This document shows positions 16,665 to 26,415 of a stretch of DNA of 64,000 bases, piece after piece. The DNA is taken from assembly GCF_013408335.1 (NCBI RefSeq), contig NZ_JACBZR010000001.1:1612001-1676000 (forward strand). The letters run 5' to 3'. Within the stretch, counting starts at the first letter, position 1; the number at the start of each line of letters is the position of its first letter. A model generated the notes under the pieces. The model ran no database searches. It worked only from the letters and a program-made list of their open reading frames with translations, and was not told the DNA's origin. Source of the stretch: Nocardioides panzhihuensis (GTDB taxonomy: Bacteria; Actinomycetota; Actinomycetes; Propionibacteriales; Nocardioidaceae). Both the position numbers and the translations under genes were made by a program.

Positions 16665-17972
16665 GTGAGAACTCGCACTGTCGTCATGGCGCTCGCGATC
16701 GCGCTGATGGCGTCGTCGTGTGCCGCCAACCGGGGCGACCAGCTGGCCGGTGAGCTGAGCGAGCGGCTCGAGGGTGTCGATGGCATCGAGCGGGTGGAGC
16801 TCGACGGCAACAACGTGCTGCCGTTTGCGGGCGACGCCAGCGGAACCATCGTCCTGGAGGACGGGATCAGCACGGCGCGGGCCGCTGAGATCGCCGCGAT
16901 CCTCGAGCCGTACGTGTCCGGGGAGAGTCCCGACTACGCGCTCACTCTCGGGATAGACGGCGTCGATCTCCAGGTGAGCCCATCCGAGGAGCGCAACGCG
17001 AGCGGGTTGCGGTTGCTCGACGAGGTGCGGCAGCGCACCGATCTGAGCAGTGCGACGATCGTCTACGGTGCCGGGTCGCAGGCCTGCGTCGTGGCGGCAG
17101 AGGCGGAGGCGAGTGCGGATCCGGTGACGGTCTATGACGGCCTCGTTGCGCTCCGGGCCGCGACGCCGGGCTGTGAGCGCGCCGGTGTGCGGGTGACCCA
17201 CGGAGAAGATCAGAGCATCACCGATGCAGCCGACCACTGGGAGCACGTCGACACGTTGCCCGAAGCGGTTTCGATGACGGAGCCGCTCGCCGGCCTCCGC
17301 GAGATCCGGAATCGGTTCGACGTCGTGAGCTATGCGATCAGGCCGGGGGCGCTGGTGCTGGAGATGAGGCGCGGCAAGGACGTGGTTGCGGCCGACGAGC
17401 TCGCGCGCAAGACGCCCGGTCAACAGGTCAGCGTCAGCGGCGGCAAGATCAGCGCTTGGAGCCAGGATGTCCCCGCTGCTCAGCTCGTCCTCGATCTCGC
17501 TGCGCTCTCGTCGGTGGGGTCGGTCAGCAGCGATGATCGCGGCCTCCAGATCGATGGCGTCGACCTGGACGACATCCTCGCCATCTACCAGCAGGTCGCA
17601 CAGGACCCGGAGGCCGCAGGTATCAGCCGGATCTTGATCTCCGGCACCGCCGCCGGTGAGAAATACCAGATCGCCGGACCCCCGGACGTGGTCGCTGAGC
17701 GAGTTGCCGCGGCGCCGCGGCTGGCTGCGTACGCGCCGTTCGCTCTAGCTGATGACGACCTCTCGGTGCATGTGGCCGTCGACGAGATTTCCGACATGGT
17801 GGGGGTGATCAAGCCGCTCGCTGGTGTCGGGAGGCTGGTCACCGTCCGTGACGACCAGGGGCGGGAGGTCACCTTCCGCAGCGCCGGGGACGAGATCGAG
17901 GTCTCCGAAGGCGAACAGCGCGAGGAGGTCCGGCCGTTGCTCGACGCGATCTGGAGGGCGTGGCAGGGGTGA
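16665..17972 (+). CDS. Putative lipoprotein of unknown function
   Basis: The 435-residue protein has a short signal peptide ending in a lipobox-like MASSC (Cys19), so it is probably a secreted lipoprotein, although the residue at -3 is Ala rather than Leu. The rest is a mixed alpha/beta protein with no recognised catalytic motif. Several segments repeat a similar pattern of acidic helix then strand, suggesting tandem BON-like or ferredoxin-like units, but this is only an impression. GTG 16665 is preceded by AAAGGAAG at good spacing. No operon partner is obvious. Confidence 0.7.
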   Translation: MRTRTVVMALAIALMASSCAANRGDQLAGELSERLEGVDGIERVELDGNNVLPFAGDASGTIVLEDGISTARAAEIAAILEPYVSGESPDYALTLGIDGVDLQVSPSEERNASGLRLLDEVRQRTDLSSATIVYGAGSQACVVAAEAEASADPVTVYDGLVALRAATPGCERAGVRVTHGEDQSITDAADHWEHVDTLPEAVSMTEPLAGLREIRNRFDVVSYAIRPGALVLEMRRGKDVVAADELARKTPGQQVSVSGGKISAWSQDVPAAQLVLDLAALSSVGSVSSDDRGLQIDGVDLDDILAIYQQVAQDPEAAGISRILISGTAAGEKYQIAGPPDVVAERVAAAPRLAAYAPFALADDDLSVHVAVDEISDMVGVIKPLAGVGRLVTVRDDQGREVTFRSAGDEIEVSEGEQREEVRPLLDAIWRAWQG

Positions 17973-18067
17973 TCGCGCGAGGGAGTCGATCCGGTTCACC
18001 CGTCGTCCGTGACTGCGCCGTCGGATACCCGCCGGAAGTCGCCGGTGAGGCGCCCTAGTTTCAAGGC

Positions 18068-18691
18068 ATGAGTACGCATGTCGACATCGATCCGGCCATC
18101 CTCTACTTCGGCACACCCGTGGTGCTGCTCTCGACGCTCAACGAGGACGGCACCACCAACCTGATGCCGATGTCGTCGGTCTTCTGGCTGGGACGTACGG
18201 CGGTCCTCGGGGTCGGCGCTTCGTCGCGGACGGCGCTCAACGTGATGGATCGGCCCGAGATCGTCCTCAACCTTCCCGGCGTCGACCTGGTCACCGAGGT
18301 CGACCGGCTCGCACTGACCACGGGCAATGCGGCGATATCGGCGGCGAAGGCCGAGCGCGGCTATGTGCACGTGCCCGACAAGTACGCCCATGCCGGGCTG
18401 ACCGCGTACGGCTCCGACACGGTGCTGCCGACGTCGGTCGCGGAGTGCCCCGTGCACCTCGAGGGAACGGTCACGGCGCTGCATCACCTCGGCGCGCCGA
18501 AGCTGCTTGCCGTCGAGGTCGGTGTGACAGCGGTGCGGGTGGCCCCTGAGCTGCGCCTGGCCGGCCACCCCAACCGGATCGACCCGGACCGTTGGCGGCC
18601 GTTGGTGATGAGCTTCCAGCACTTCTACGGACTCGGGGATCGCGTCCATCCGTCCCGGTTGGCGAGCATCGACGAGGAGCTCTATCGCTGA
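18068..18691 (+). CDS. Flavin-reductase-like split-barrel protein
   Basis: The 207-residue protein resembles the flavin reductase/FMN-binding split barrel. The N-terminal strand pair PVVLLSTLNEDGTTNLMPMSSVFWLG and later VLNLPGVDLV are typical of domains that bind FMN in a dimer interface. It could be a flavin reductase or a cofactor-binding protein of unknown reaction. TAGTTT lies 7 bases before the ATG at 18068, so the message may be leaderless. A strong hairpin follows the gene. Confidence 0.75.
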   Translation: MSTHVDIDPAILYFGTPVVLLSTLNEDGTTNLMPMSSVFWLGRTAVLGVGASSRTALNVMDRPEIVLNLPGVDLVTEVDRLALTTGNAAISAAKAERGYVHVPDKYAHAGLTAYGSDTVLPTSVAECPVHLEGTVTALHHLGAPKLLAVEVGVTAVRVAPELRLAGHPNRIDPDRWRPLVMSFQHFYGLGDRVHPSRLASIDEELYR

Positions 18692-18733
18692 CCGGATCCA
18701 CGGCTCCGGCGATACCGTCGTCACCCCCTGAAT

Positions 18734-18753
18734 ATCGTGCGCAAAAGCACGAT
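18734..18753 (+). terminator. Rho-independent-like terminator
   Basis: ATCGTGC-GCAAAA-GCACGAT is a perfect 7-base-pair hairpin followed by TCTTCCTATCTC, a weakly T-rich tail. It lies 42 bases after the flavin-reductase-like gene and before the ABC operon. Confidence 0.7.
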
Positions 18754-18917
18754 TCTTCCTATCTCGAGTCCGATCTGTGCTGCCGGTTTTCTGCCGTCTG
18801 ACCAGCGGATATGTTCGCTTCCCAATGACCCGCCGGTCGAATGACGGTAAAGATGTGGTTGGGTGGTTGCGGATTTTCGAACGTGAGACGAAATGGTCGT
18901 GGAGGTGTTTCGAGGAC

Positions 18918-19558
18918 GTGTGGGACTTCATCGCGGAACGACATAGACAGATCCTTTACGACGGTTTTCAACACGTCTATCTGGTGGTGCTCGCCGTCGT
19001 CGCGGCCACCGTCATCGCGGTTCTTCTCGCGATGCTGGTCACCAAGGTCCCGCGGCTGGGTGGTGTCACCAACATGCTCAGCGCCATCGGTCTGACCATC
19101 CCGGGCTTCGCCCTGGTCGGGCTGCTGATGCCGGCCACGGGCATCGGGAGCACCACCGCCTTCATCTGCGTCTGCTTCTACGCCGTGCTGCCGATCCTGC
19201 GTAATGCGGTGGTCGGCCTCCAGGGGGTTGAGCCGGTGCTGCTCGAGTCGGCCCGCGGCATGGGCATGGGGGAGGCCGCGGTCATGGCCCGCGTACGCCT
19301 CCCGCTCGCCTGGCCGGTGATCCTCGCCGGCATCCGGGTGTCGCTGCAGATGTCGATGGGCATCGCGGCGATCGCGGCGTACGTTCTCGGCCCCGGACTG
19401 GGGAGTTACATCTTCAGCGGCCTTGCCCAGATCGGTGGCAAGAACGCCCTCAACTATGCGCTGGTCGGGACGCTCGGCGTCGTCGTGCTGGCGCTGATCC
19501 TCGACCTGCTGCTCGTGCTCGTCGGGCGCGTGACCATTCCGAAGGGAATCCGAGTCTG

Positions 19559-19559
<1 letters not shown>
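18918..19559 (+). CDS. OpuC-type osmoprotectant ABC transporter permease
   Basis: The 213-residue inner-membrane permease belongs to the glycine betaine/choline/carnitine importer family. VWDFIAERHRQILYDGFQH is the usual N-terminus of OpuCB-type subunits, which is why GTG 18918 is preferred over the longer ATG 18825 or 18777 options. Five or six helices follow, and the EAA loop with conserved Gly (ESARGMGMGEAAVMARVRLPLAWPVILAG) contacts the ATPase. It overlaps the ATPase gene by ATGA. This is the first gene of a four-gene operon reaching 22562. Confidence 0.85.
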
Positions 19560-20781
<1,222 letters not shown>

Positions 20782-20785
<4 letters not shown>

Positions 20786-21576
20786 CGACGCTGGACCCGA
20801 CCGTCGTCGCCCCCGAGAAGTCCGTACGCCGCTCCCGGCTGCGGCCTGCCGGCGGGGAGAGCGCCGCGATGCTGATGGTGCTGCCGATCATGGTCGCCGT
20901 CCTCTTCGTCGGCTACGTGATCTGGCGCCAGACGGCGGACCTGGACTCGATCGAGGAGTCCACGCTGGCCTGGGGCGCGATCTGGGAGCAGCTTCGCGAC
21001 CACATCGCGATCACCCTGGTCTCCTCGGCGATCGTGGTCGTCATCGCGGTTCCGTTGGGCATCCTGCTGACCCGCGGCCGGGCCAGGGCGATCGCCCCGG
21101 CCGTCGTCGCCTTCGCCAACGCCGGCCAGGCGGCGCCCGCGATCGGGCTGATCGTGCTGCTGGCGATCTGGCTGGGCTTCGGCTTCTGGACGGGCGTGCT
21201 CGGGCTGGTGATCTACGGGCTGCTGCCGGTGCTGCGCAACACGATCACTGGGCTGCAGGGCGTGGATCCGACCCTGGTCGAGGCGGGCCGGGGCATCGGG
21301 ATGTCCGCACCCCAGGTCCTGCTGCGCGTCGAGCTCCCGCTCGCGCTGCCGGTGATCATGGCCGGCATCCGCACCGCGCTGGTGCTCGTCGTGGGCACCG
21401 CGGCGCTGGTGACCTTCATCGGCGCCGGCGGCCTCGGCGGCGCGCTGACCTCGGGGATCAACCTCTTCCGGTTCCCGGTCATGGTCTCCGCGGCCCTGCT
21501 GATCGCACTGCTGGCGCTCCTGATCGAGTGGGTGGGCCGCGTGCTCGAGACCGTCCTTCGACCGAAGGGGATCTGA
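20782..21576 (+). CDS. Second OpuC-type permease
   Basis: The 264-residue permease is paralogous to the first, with the same EAA-type loop (EAGRGIGMSAPQVLLRVELPLALPVIMAG). It has an extra N-terminal part: a soluble stretch, one helix (MLMVLPIMVAVLFVGYVIW) and a periplasmic segment before the conserved core. The two permeases would form a heterodimer. Its ATG overlaps the ATPase stop, and its own stop shares one base with the start of the binding protein (TGATG). Confidence 0.88.
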
Positions 21577-22562
21577 TGAGACTCAAGCGACTCACCCTGG
21601 CGATGACCGCCGCAGTCGTCTCCATCGCGCTGTCCGGGTGCAGCATCGGACTGGGCACCGCGGGCGGTCTCACGAAGTCCGGCACGCTGGCCGGCCCCAT
21701 CGAGGGAGTCGAGCTCGCTGACGCCAGCTTCTCGGTCGGCTCGAAGAACTTCACCGAGCAGATCCTGCTCGGCAAGATGGCGGTGATCCTGCTCAAGTCG
21801 GCCGGCGCCGAGGTCAAGGATCTGACCAACATCCCTGGCAGCGCGGCCGCCCGCGAGGCGCAGCTGGCCGGACAGGTGGAGCTCAGCTGGGAATACACGG
21901 GCACCGCCTGGCTGACCTACCTCAACAACGCCAAGCCGATCCCGGACGAGCGCAAGCAGTACATCGCCACCCGTGACGCCGATCTGCGTGAGAACAACCT
22001 GGTCTGGCTGCCGCCGACGCCGATGAACGACACCTACACGATGGCGATCAGCGCGGAGAGCGCGAAGAAGTACGGCATCACGAAGCTCTCGGAGATGAGC
22101 AAGGTGCCCCCGGCCGAGCGGACGTTCTGCGTCGAGGCGGAGTTCACCAACCGCCCCGACGGGCTCAAGGGCATGCTCGAGACCTACGGCATGCCGCTGG
22201 GAAGCCCCAAGGGGATCCCGAGGAGCAACCTGCGGACGCTGCAGACCGGCGCGATCTACGACGCGACCGCCAGGGGGCGGTGCACCTTCGGCGAGGTCTT
22301 CACCACGGACGGCCGGATCGAGGCGCTGGACCTGACGGCGCTCGAGGACGACCGCAGCTTCTTCCCGAAGTACAACGCCTCCATGGTCGTACGAGGAGAG
22401 GTGCTCGAGAAGCACCCCCAGATCGCGGAGCTGTTCGAGCCGCTGTCGGCGGCGCTGACCAACGAGGTGATCTCCGGGCTCAACGCGGAGGTCGACGTCG
22501 AGGGACGTGACCCGGCCGAGGTCGCCTGGGACTACCTGCGCCAGGAGGGGTTCGTCCGCTGA
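21576..22562 (+). CDS. OpuC-type quaternary-amine-binding lipoprotein
   Basis: The 328-residue substrate-binding lipoprotein has a signal peptide with lipobox ALSGC (Cys near residue 22). The mature part opens with VGSKNFTEQILLGKM, a hallmark of the OpuCC/OsmF/ProX family, and SWEYTGTAWLTYL is also conserved. It would capture glycine betaine, choline, carnitine or a similar osmolyte outside the membrane. It completes the operon (permease, ATPase, permease, binding protein), which probably supports osmotic adaptation. Confidence 0.88.
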   Translation: MRLKRLTLAMTAAVVSIALSGCSIGLGTAGGLTKSGTLAGPIEGVELADASFSVGSKNFTEQILLGKMAVILLKSAGAEVKDLTNIPGSAAAREAQLAGQVELSWEYTGTAWLTYLNNAKPIPDERKQYIATRDADLRENNLVWLPPTPMNDTYTMAISAESAKKYGITKLSEMSKVPPAERTFCVEAEFTNRPDGLKGMLETYGMPLGSPKGIPRSNLRTLQTGAIYDATARGRCTFGEVFTTDGRIEALDLTALEDDRSFFPKYNASMVVRGEVLEKHPQIAELFEPLSAALTNEVISGLNAEVDVEGRDPAEVAWDYLRQEGFVR

Positions 22563-22582
22563 CGCCTCAGTCTGCTGAGGCG
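22563..22582. terminator. Hairpin between converging genes
   Basis: CGCCTCAG-TCTG-CTGAGGCG is a perfect 8-base-pair stem right after the binding-protein stop. It overlaps the end of the converging SnoaL-like gene, so it can terminate in both directions. Confidence 0.65.
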
Positions 22583-22953
22583 GCCGCCTTGATCTCCTCG
22601 AACTGCGAGCCCATCCGGGCGGCGAGAGCCTCGGCGGCACGCAGCGGGCGGACCATCACCTTGAAGTCGACGATCCGCCCGTCCTCGTCATAGGTGAGGA
22701 AGTCGCAGCCGTTGAGCTCGAGGCCGTCGACCTTGGCAGTGAACTCGTAGGCGTGGTGTGCGCCGTCGTGGATCTCGCGGACGTAGGTGAGGTCCTCGAA
22801 CACCTTCACGACGGCGCGCAGGATCGAGGCGGTGATCGCCCGGCCGGGGTAGGGCTTGAACGCGACCGGGCTGGTGAACACGACGTTGTCGGCGAGCATC
22901 GCCTCCACGGCGTCCATGTCCTTGGCCTCGATCGCCTCACGGAAGGTGGTCAT
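22567..22953 (-). CDS. SnoaL/NTF2-like protein
   Basis: The 128-residue protein has the nuclear-transport-factor-2/SnoaL fold pattern: FREAIEAKDMDAVEAMLADNVVFTSPVAFKPYPGR at the N-terminus and DGRIVDFKVMVRP near the end. Family members are small cone-shaped isomerases, cyclases or ligand-binding proteins, and no specific reaction can be assigned. ATG 22953 is chosen because GGAGGAAG sits 5-10 bases upstream; the frame to 23139 is antisense noise. Confidence 0.8.
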   Translation of the reverse strand: MTTFREAIEAKDMDAVEAMLADNVVFTSPVAFKPYPGRAITASILRAVVKVFEDLTYVREIHDGAHHAYEFTAKVDGLELNGCDFLTYDEDGRIVDFKVMVRPLRAAEALAARMGSQFEEIKAAASAD

Positions 22954-22990
22954 CTGGGCTTCCTCCTGGGTCGGCTGCTTTCGGGAGAGC

Positions 22991-23407
22991 CTAGAGGGGC
23001 GGGTGCTGCGGCGTACTCCTCGGAAGTTCCCGGTCCGATGAGCCGACGGCTTTGCCGATGGCGATCCCCGCCGCCGCGGGCGCGAGCACCAGCCCCGCCA
23101 CGAAGGGCGTGAGGAACGCCAGGTCGCTCCACAGGACATCGAAGTCGACGCCCTCCACCGACCAGATACGGATCGGAAATACGAGACCGGTCACGATGGC
23201 CACCACCGTCCAGCGCAAGAACACGGGCGAGAGGGCCTCCGCGTGGCGGCCGTCCCACAGACCCCAGAGCCCCGATACGACGAACAGGAGCCCGAAGTAG
23301 AGCAGGCCGGCGCCGATGTTGGCGTCCTCGCTCGGGAAGAGGTTGAGCACGATCGGGTAGAGGAGGCTGCCGCCGACGATCACGGCGAGGCGTACGAGGA
23401 GCTTCAT
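22991..23407 (-). CDS. Small integral membrane protein
   Basis: The 138-residue protein has four hydrophobic segments (about residues 4-24, 33-50, 64-83 and 96-118) and a polar, Pro-rich tail. No family was recognised. It ends 38 bases before the SnoaL-like gene, in the same direction, and is divergent from the FAD monooxygenase with a gap of under 80 bases. Confidence 0.65.
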   Translation of the reverse strand: MKLLVRLAVIVGGSLLYPIVLNLFPSEDANIGAGLLYFGLLFVVSGLWGLWDGRHAEALSPVFLRWTVVAIVTGLVFPIRIWSVEGVDFDVLWSDLAFLTPFVAGLVLAPAAAGIAIGKAVGSSDRELPRSTPQHPPL

Positions 23408-23485
23408 GTCTTCAGACTGCCGGATCGGGGTCCGGGAGACATGAGTGCGAGTACTCAGATCAGCAGGTTCGCTAGGTTTCGAGGT

Positions 23486-24595
23486 GTGAACAGCTCAGCG
23501 GGACGGCGTGCTCTGGTGGTCGGTGCGGGGATCGGCGGGCTCACTGCGGCGCTCGCGCTGTCGCGGGTCGGGTGGCAGGTGACCGTGCTGGAGCGCGCGC
23601 CGGAGCTGGGCGAGGTCGGTGCCGGCCTCTCGATCTGGCCGCAGGCGTGGCGGATCCTCACCGACCTCGGGGTCGCGGATCGCCTTGTGGACGGCACTCG
23701 GCCGGCGATCCAGGCCGGGCTACGACGGCCCGACGGGCGCTGGCTGGCGAAGGTGGGCCTCGACGCCGTCGAGCGGACCCCGGTCATGGTGCACCGGGCC
23801 AGGCTGCACGAGGCACTCGTGGGTGCGCTGGCAGAGCGTGCCGGGGTCGAGATACGCACCGGGGTGACCGTCACCGGCCTGGCTGATCTCGACGAGGCCG
23901 GCCCCCACGGCCCGGCCGACCTGGTGGTCGCCGCCGACGGGATCCGCAGCACGCTCAGGAACGAGCTGCACGGACGCGAAGACGTACGCTACGCCGGCTA
24001 CACCGCCTACCGCGGGGTCACCGCGGAGCCGGTGCCGGGGGAGGCCTCGAGCACGGGTGGGGAGACCTGGGGGGCCGGGGTGCGCGCCGGCTATGTCCCG
24101 CTGGTGGACGGCCGGACCTACTGGTTCGCGACTGCCAACCGGCCGGCGGGGGAGAGCGGCGGAGACCATCACGCCGAGGTCACCGCGCTGGTCGGCGACT
24201 GGCACGATCCGATCCCGCAGCTGTTGGCGGCGACGCCGCCGAGCGCCGTTCTCCGCGGCGACATCTGTGACCTGCGGCTGCCGCTGAAACGGTTCGACCA
24301 CGGTCGCGTCGTGCTCCTCGGGGATGCCGCGCACGCGACGACCCCCAACCTCGGCCAAGGTGCCTGCGCGGCGATCGAGGACGCGGCCGTGCTGGCCGCC
24401 CAGGTCGCCGGTCACGCCCGGATCGAGAGCGCGGTGGTCGCCTACGACCGCACTCGGCGTCCAGTCACCCAGCGCCTGGTGATGGCCTCACGGATGGTCG
24501 GCGCGCTCGGCCAGGTCGACAACGGGCCCGTGGTCGCGGTCCGCGACACCGGCCTCGCCGGGCTCGGTGCGATCGCGCGGCTGCTGAGCAGGTAG
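23486..24595 (+). CDS. FAD-dependent aromatic monooxygenase-like protein
   Basis: The 369-residue flavoprotein belongs to the PHBH-like group A hydroxylases. The FAD Rossmann motif VVGAGIGGLTAALALSRVGW is at the N-terminus, the DG motif LVVAADGIRSTLR in the middle, and the GD motif VLLGDAAHATTPNLGQGA near residue 275. It would insert oxygen into an aromatic or other electron-rich ring using NAD(P)H. GTG 23486 gives the typical short N-terminus; ATG 23441 would add 15 residues with a weak RBS. Neighbours give no hint of substrate. Confidence 0.82.
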   Translation: MNSSAGRRALVVGAGIGGLTAALALSRVGWQVTVLERAPELGEVGAGLSIWPQAWRILTDLGVADRLVDGTRPAIQAGLRRPDGRWLAKVGLDAVERTPVMVHRARLHEALVGALAERAGVEIRTGVTVTGLADLDEAGPHGPADLVVAADGIRSTLRNELHGREDVRYAGYTAYRGVTAEPVPGEASSTGGETWGAGVRAGYVPLVDGRTYWFATANRPAGESGGDHHAEVTALVGDWHDPIPQLLAATPPSAVLRGDICDLRLPLKRFDHGRVVLLGDAAHATTPNLGQGACAAIEDAAVLAAQVAGHARIESAVVAYDRTRRPVTQRLVMASRMVGALGQVDNGPVVAVRDTGLAGLGAIARLLSR

Positions 24596-24636
24596 GTCCG
24601 CCACCGCGTCACAGTCGTGCGGGCGCCGGTGTCTGG

Positions 24637-25413
24637 ATGACCATGACGGCTACCTATCTCACCGTGACCCTCATCGCCTCGATCGCCGCGCTCGGCGGGG
24701 CGGTGCTCAACCTGACCGGCCACCGGATACCCGTGACCGAGGCGCGGCGGCTCTCGGTGCCGACGGAGTGGCTGCGGTTCCCGATCGGGGTGTCGTACGG
24801 GCTCGGCTTCATCGGCCTGCTGGTCGGGGTGGCGGTCCCGGCGGTCGGCATCGTCGCCGCGGCCGGGTTCGTGGTGTTCTTCGTGCTCGCGATCGGAGCG
24901 CACCTGCGGGTGGGGGACCGGAGCCTGGGGCGTGCAGTCGGTGGTCTCGTGCTCGCGCTGGCCACGCTGGTCGTCACCGGGGTGTACGCGGCGGGGCAGG
25001 ACGACCCTTCGACAAGCTCAGGACACCGCCTCGGCGGGGTCGTCGCGGCGTACGTCGCTGATCTTCCGGACCCATGGTGGCCGGTCGTGCTGCTCGCGGT
25101 GATCCAGCTCGGTGACGCAGCGATGTGCGCCAAGCCGGTCGGCTTCATCGCCCGGTGCTTCACCGATGTCGGGCTGCCGCGCGCGCTGTGGCCGGTGATG
25201 CCGTGGGTCAAGGTGGCCGCCGCTACCGGCCTGGTCGCCGGACTCTGGGTGCCGTACGTCGGGGCGCTGGCCAGCGCGGCGCTGGTGGTCTACTTCGTGC
25301 TCGCCGTCGCGGCCCACATCCGGGCCCGCGACTTCGGCCGCAACCTCGCCCTCAACGCCACGCTGTCGCTGATCGCCTGCGTGGCGGTCCTCGTCTTCTG
25401 CTTCCTGCGTTGA
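24637..25413 (+). CDS. Tandem DoxX-like membrane protein
   Basis: The 258-residue protein looks like two DoxX-like four-helix units in one chain. The first (about 38-118) and the second (about 145-258) share the pattern GLxVGxxVPxVGxxAxAxxVVxFVLAxxAHxRxxD before the last helices. The linker AGQDDPSTSSGHRLGG is encoded partly by the 17-base sequence at 25006-25022, a repeat-like element. The ATG at 24637 has no strong RBS, and the function is unknown. Confidence 0.7.
   Translation: MTMTATYLTVTLIASIAALGGAVLNLTGHRIPVTEARRLSVPTEWLRFPIGVSYGLGFIGLLVGVAVPAVGIVAAAGFVVFFVLAIGAHLRVGDRSLGRAVGGLVLALATLVVTGVYAAGQDDPSTSSGHRLGGVVAAYVADLPDPWWPVVLLAVIQLGDAAMCAKPVGFIARCFTDVGLPRALWPVMPWVKVAAATGLVAGLWVPYVGALASAALVVYFVLAVAAHIRARDFGRNLALNATLSLIACVAVLVFCFLR
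25006..25022 (+). repeat. Short dispersed-repeat-like element inside a gene
   Basis: CCTTCGACAAGCTCAGG is an imperfect palindrome of a kind I recall as dispersed in many high-GC bacterial genomes, usually between genes. Here it is in frame in the linker between two similar membrane halves and encodes PSTSSG. Confidence 0.4.
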
Positions 25414-25419
25414 AACGGG

Positions 25420-26067
25420 CTAGGCGACCCCGAACATGGTCAGGCACGGCTCCAAACCGCTGACCTCGACGCCGGTGCGGTCGTTGCGCTCCCATCGCTC
25501 CCGGTCGAGCCGGAGCCGGTGGGAGACGAGCACCTCACCGTCGCGTACGTCGCGGGAGATCCCGTCGGGCTGGTAGCCGAGCCTGGTGGAGACCCCCACG
25601 GAGGCGGCGTTGTCCGGAAACACCTCGGAGGTGGCGTAGGCGGCGCCGAGGTGGTCGAAGGCCACGGTGAGGGCGCCGAGGCGGGCCTCGGTGCCGAAGC
25701 CACGGCGGTGGTGAGGCAGGCCGAGCCAGGAGGCGGTGCTCACCTCGCGCCGGGTGGCGAACTCGGTCGCCGAGACCCAGACGACGCCGAGCGGGTCGCC
25801 GTCGACGAAGACGGTCAGGCCCAGGCTCCAGTCCTCCGGCCCCCACTCGCCCCGGCTCGTCCAGGCGCTACGCAGCACGTGGCGCGCCCGCTCCAGCGGT
25901 GGCCGTTCGGCCCATGGGGTCAGGAACGGCCGATCTCTCGGCTCGTGCACCCCGTCCGCGGCGACCTCGGCCAAGCGCGCGAGCTCGTCATCGGTCGGCA
26001 GCCGAAGCTCCAGCCGAGGGGTCCGGATCACCAGGCCGAACAGCGGCCACACCTCGGTCAGCGTCAT
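25420..26067 (-). CDS. GNAT-family N-acetyltransferase (RimJ/RimL-like)
   Basis: The 215-residue acetyltransferase has the N-terminal IRTPRLELRLPTDDELARLAE typical of the RimJ/RimL type. The acetyl-CoA-binding motif A is around SWLGLPHHRRGFGTEARLGALTVAFDHLG, followed by NAASVGVSTRLGYQPDG. The target is unknown. ATG 26067 starts it close to the first strand; TTG 26103 would add 12 residues, and no RBS supports either. It converges with the DoxX-like gene with a 6-base gap. Confidence 0.8.
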   Translation of the reverse strand: MTLTEVWPLFGLVIRTPRLELRLPTDDELARLAEVAADGVHEPRDRPFLTPWAERPPLERARHVLRSAWTSRGEWGPEDWSLGLTVFVDGDPLGVVWVSATEFATRREVSTASWLGLPHHRRGFGTEARLGALTVAFDHLGAAYATSEVFPDNAASVGVSTRLGYQPDGISRDVRDGEVLVSHRLRLDRERWERNDRTGVEVSGLEPCLTMFGVA

Positions 26068-26110
26068 CGGCCCATCATCGAGAGGGTCGGGGGTGACGGA
26101 CAACTGGTTA

Positions 26111-26302
26111 TCACCGCTCGTCCCGGCTCGGGCCTCTCACGTAGTCGAGGAGGTCGGCGGCCGCCGAGGTGTAGCGGTCGACCTCCTCGCCGCTGTCGCA
26201 GGTGCACAGCACGATGGTCACCTCGCCGGCGCGGGGCCAGATCGGCTCCCAGGTCGCGCCGGCCTCCTCCCAGCGGAGGAGTCGCTCGAGGTCGTCGCTC
26301 AT
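26111..26302 (-). CDS. Small hypothetical protein
   Basis: The 63-residue acidic protein begins MSDDLERLLRWEEAGATWEP and contains two Cys in LCTCDSGEE. Its codon use fits the neighbourhood. No family was recognised. Its ATG is 20 bases from the GntR-type palindrome at 26322-26335, so it may be co-regulated with the divergent aldehyde dehydrogenase. Confidence 0.6.
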   Translation of the reverse strand: MSDDLERLLRWEEAGATWEPIWPRAGEVTIVLCTCDSGEEVDRYTSAAADLLDYVRGPSRDER

Positions 26303-26321
26303 GGTGGTCCGCGCTCCTGTT

Positions 26322-26335
26322 GATTGTCGACAATC
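26322..26335. promoter_or_regulatory. GntR (FCD-type) operator 1
   Basis: GATTGTCGACAATC is a perfect 14-base palindrome of the TTGTNNACAA type bound by FadR-like GntR proteins. It overlaps a candidate -35 (TTGTCG at 26325-26330) that is 16 bases from TACAGT at 26347-26352, in front of the aldehyde dehydrogenase gene. Confidence 0.75.
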
Positions 26336-26358
26336 CGACCGGCTACTACAGTAGGCGA

Positions 26359-26392
26359 GCGTTCGACGACTGTCAGTAGGACAGTCGAACGC
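26359..26392 (+). promoter_or_regulatory. Imperfect hairpin in the aldehyde dehydrogenase leader
   Basis: The left arm GCGTTCGACGACTGTC and right arm GACAGTCGAACGC pair along 13 bases with a 3-base bulge. The element lies between the putative -10 box and the GGAGG at 26401, and could be a leader hairpin or a second operator. Confidence 0.5.
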
Positions 26393-26415
26393 TGACCTTT
26401 GGAGGCTGATGCGCG

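Noticed and set aside
25006-25022. Assembly or adapter artefact within the DoxX-like gene
   Set aside because: It keeps the reading frame between two well-matched halves, and similar palindromic 17-mers are known as genomic repeats.
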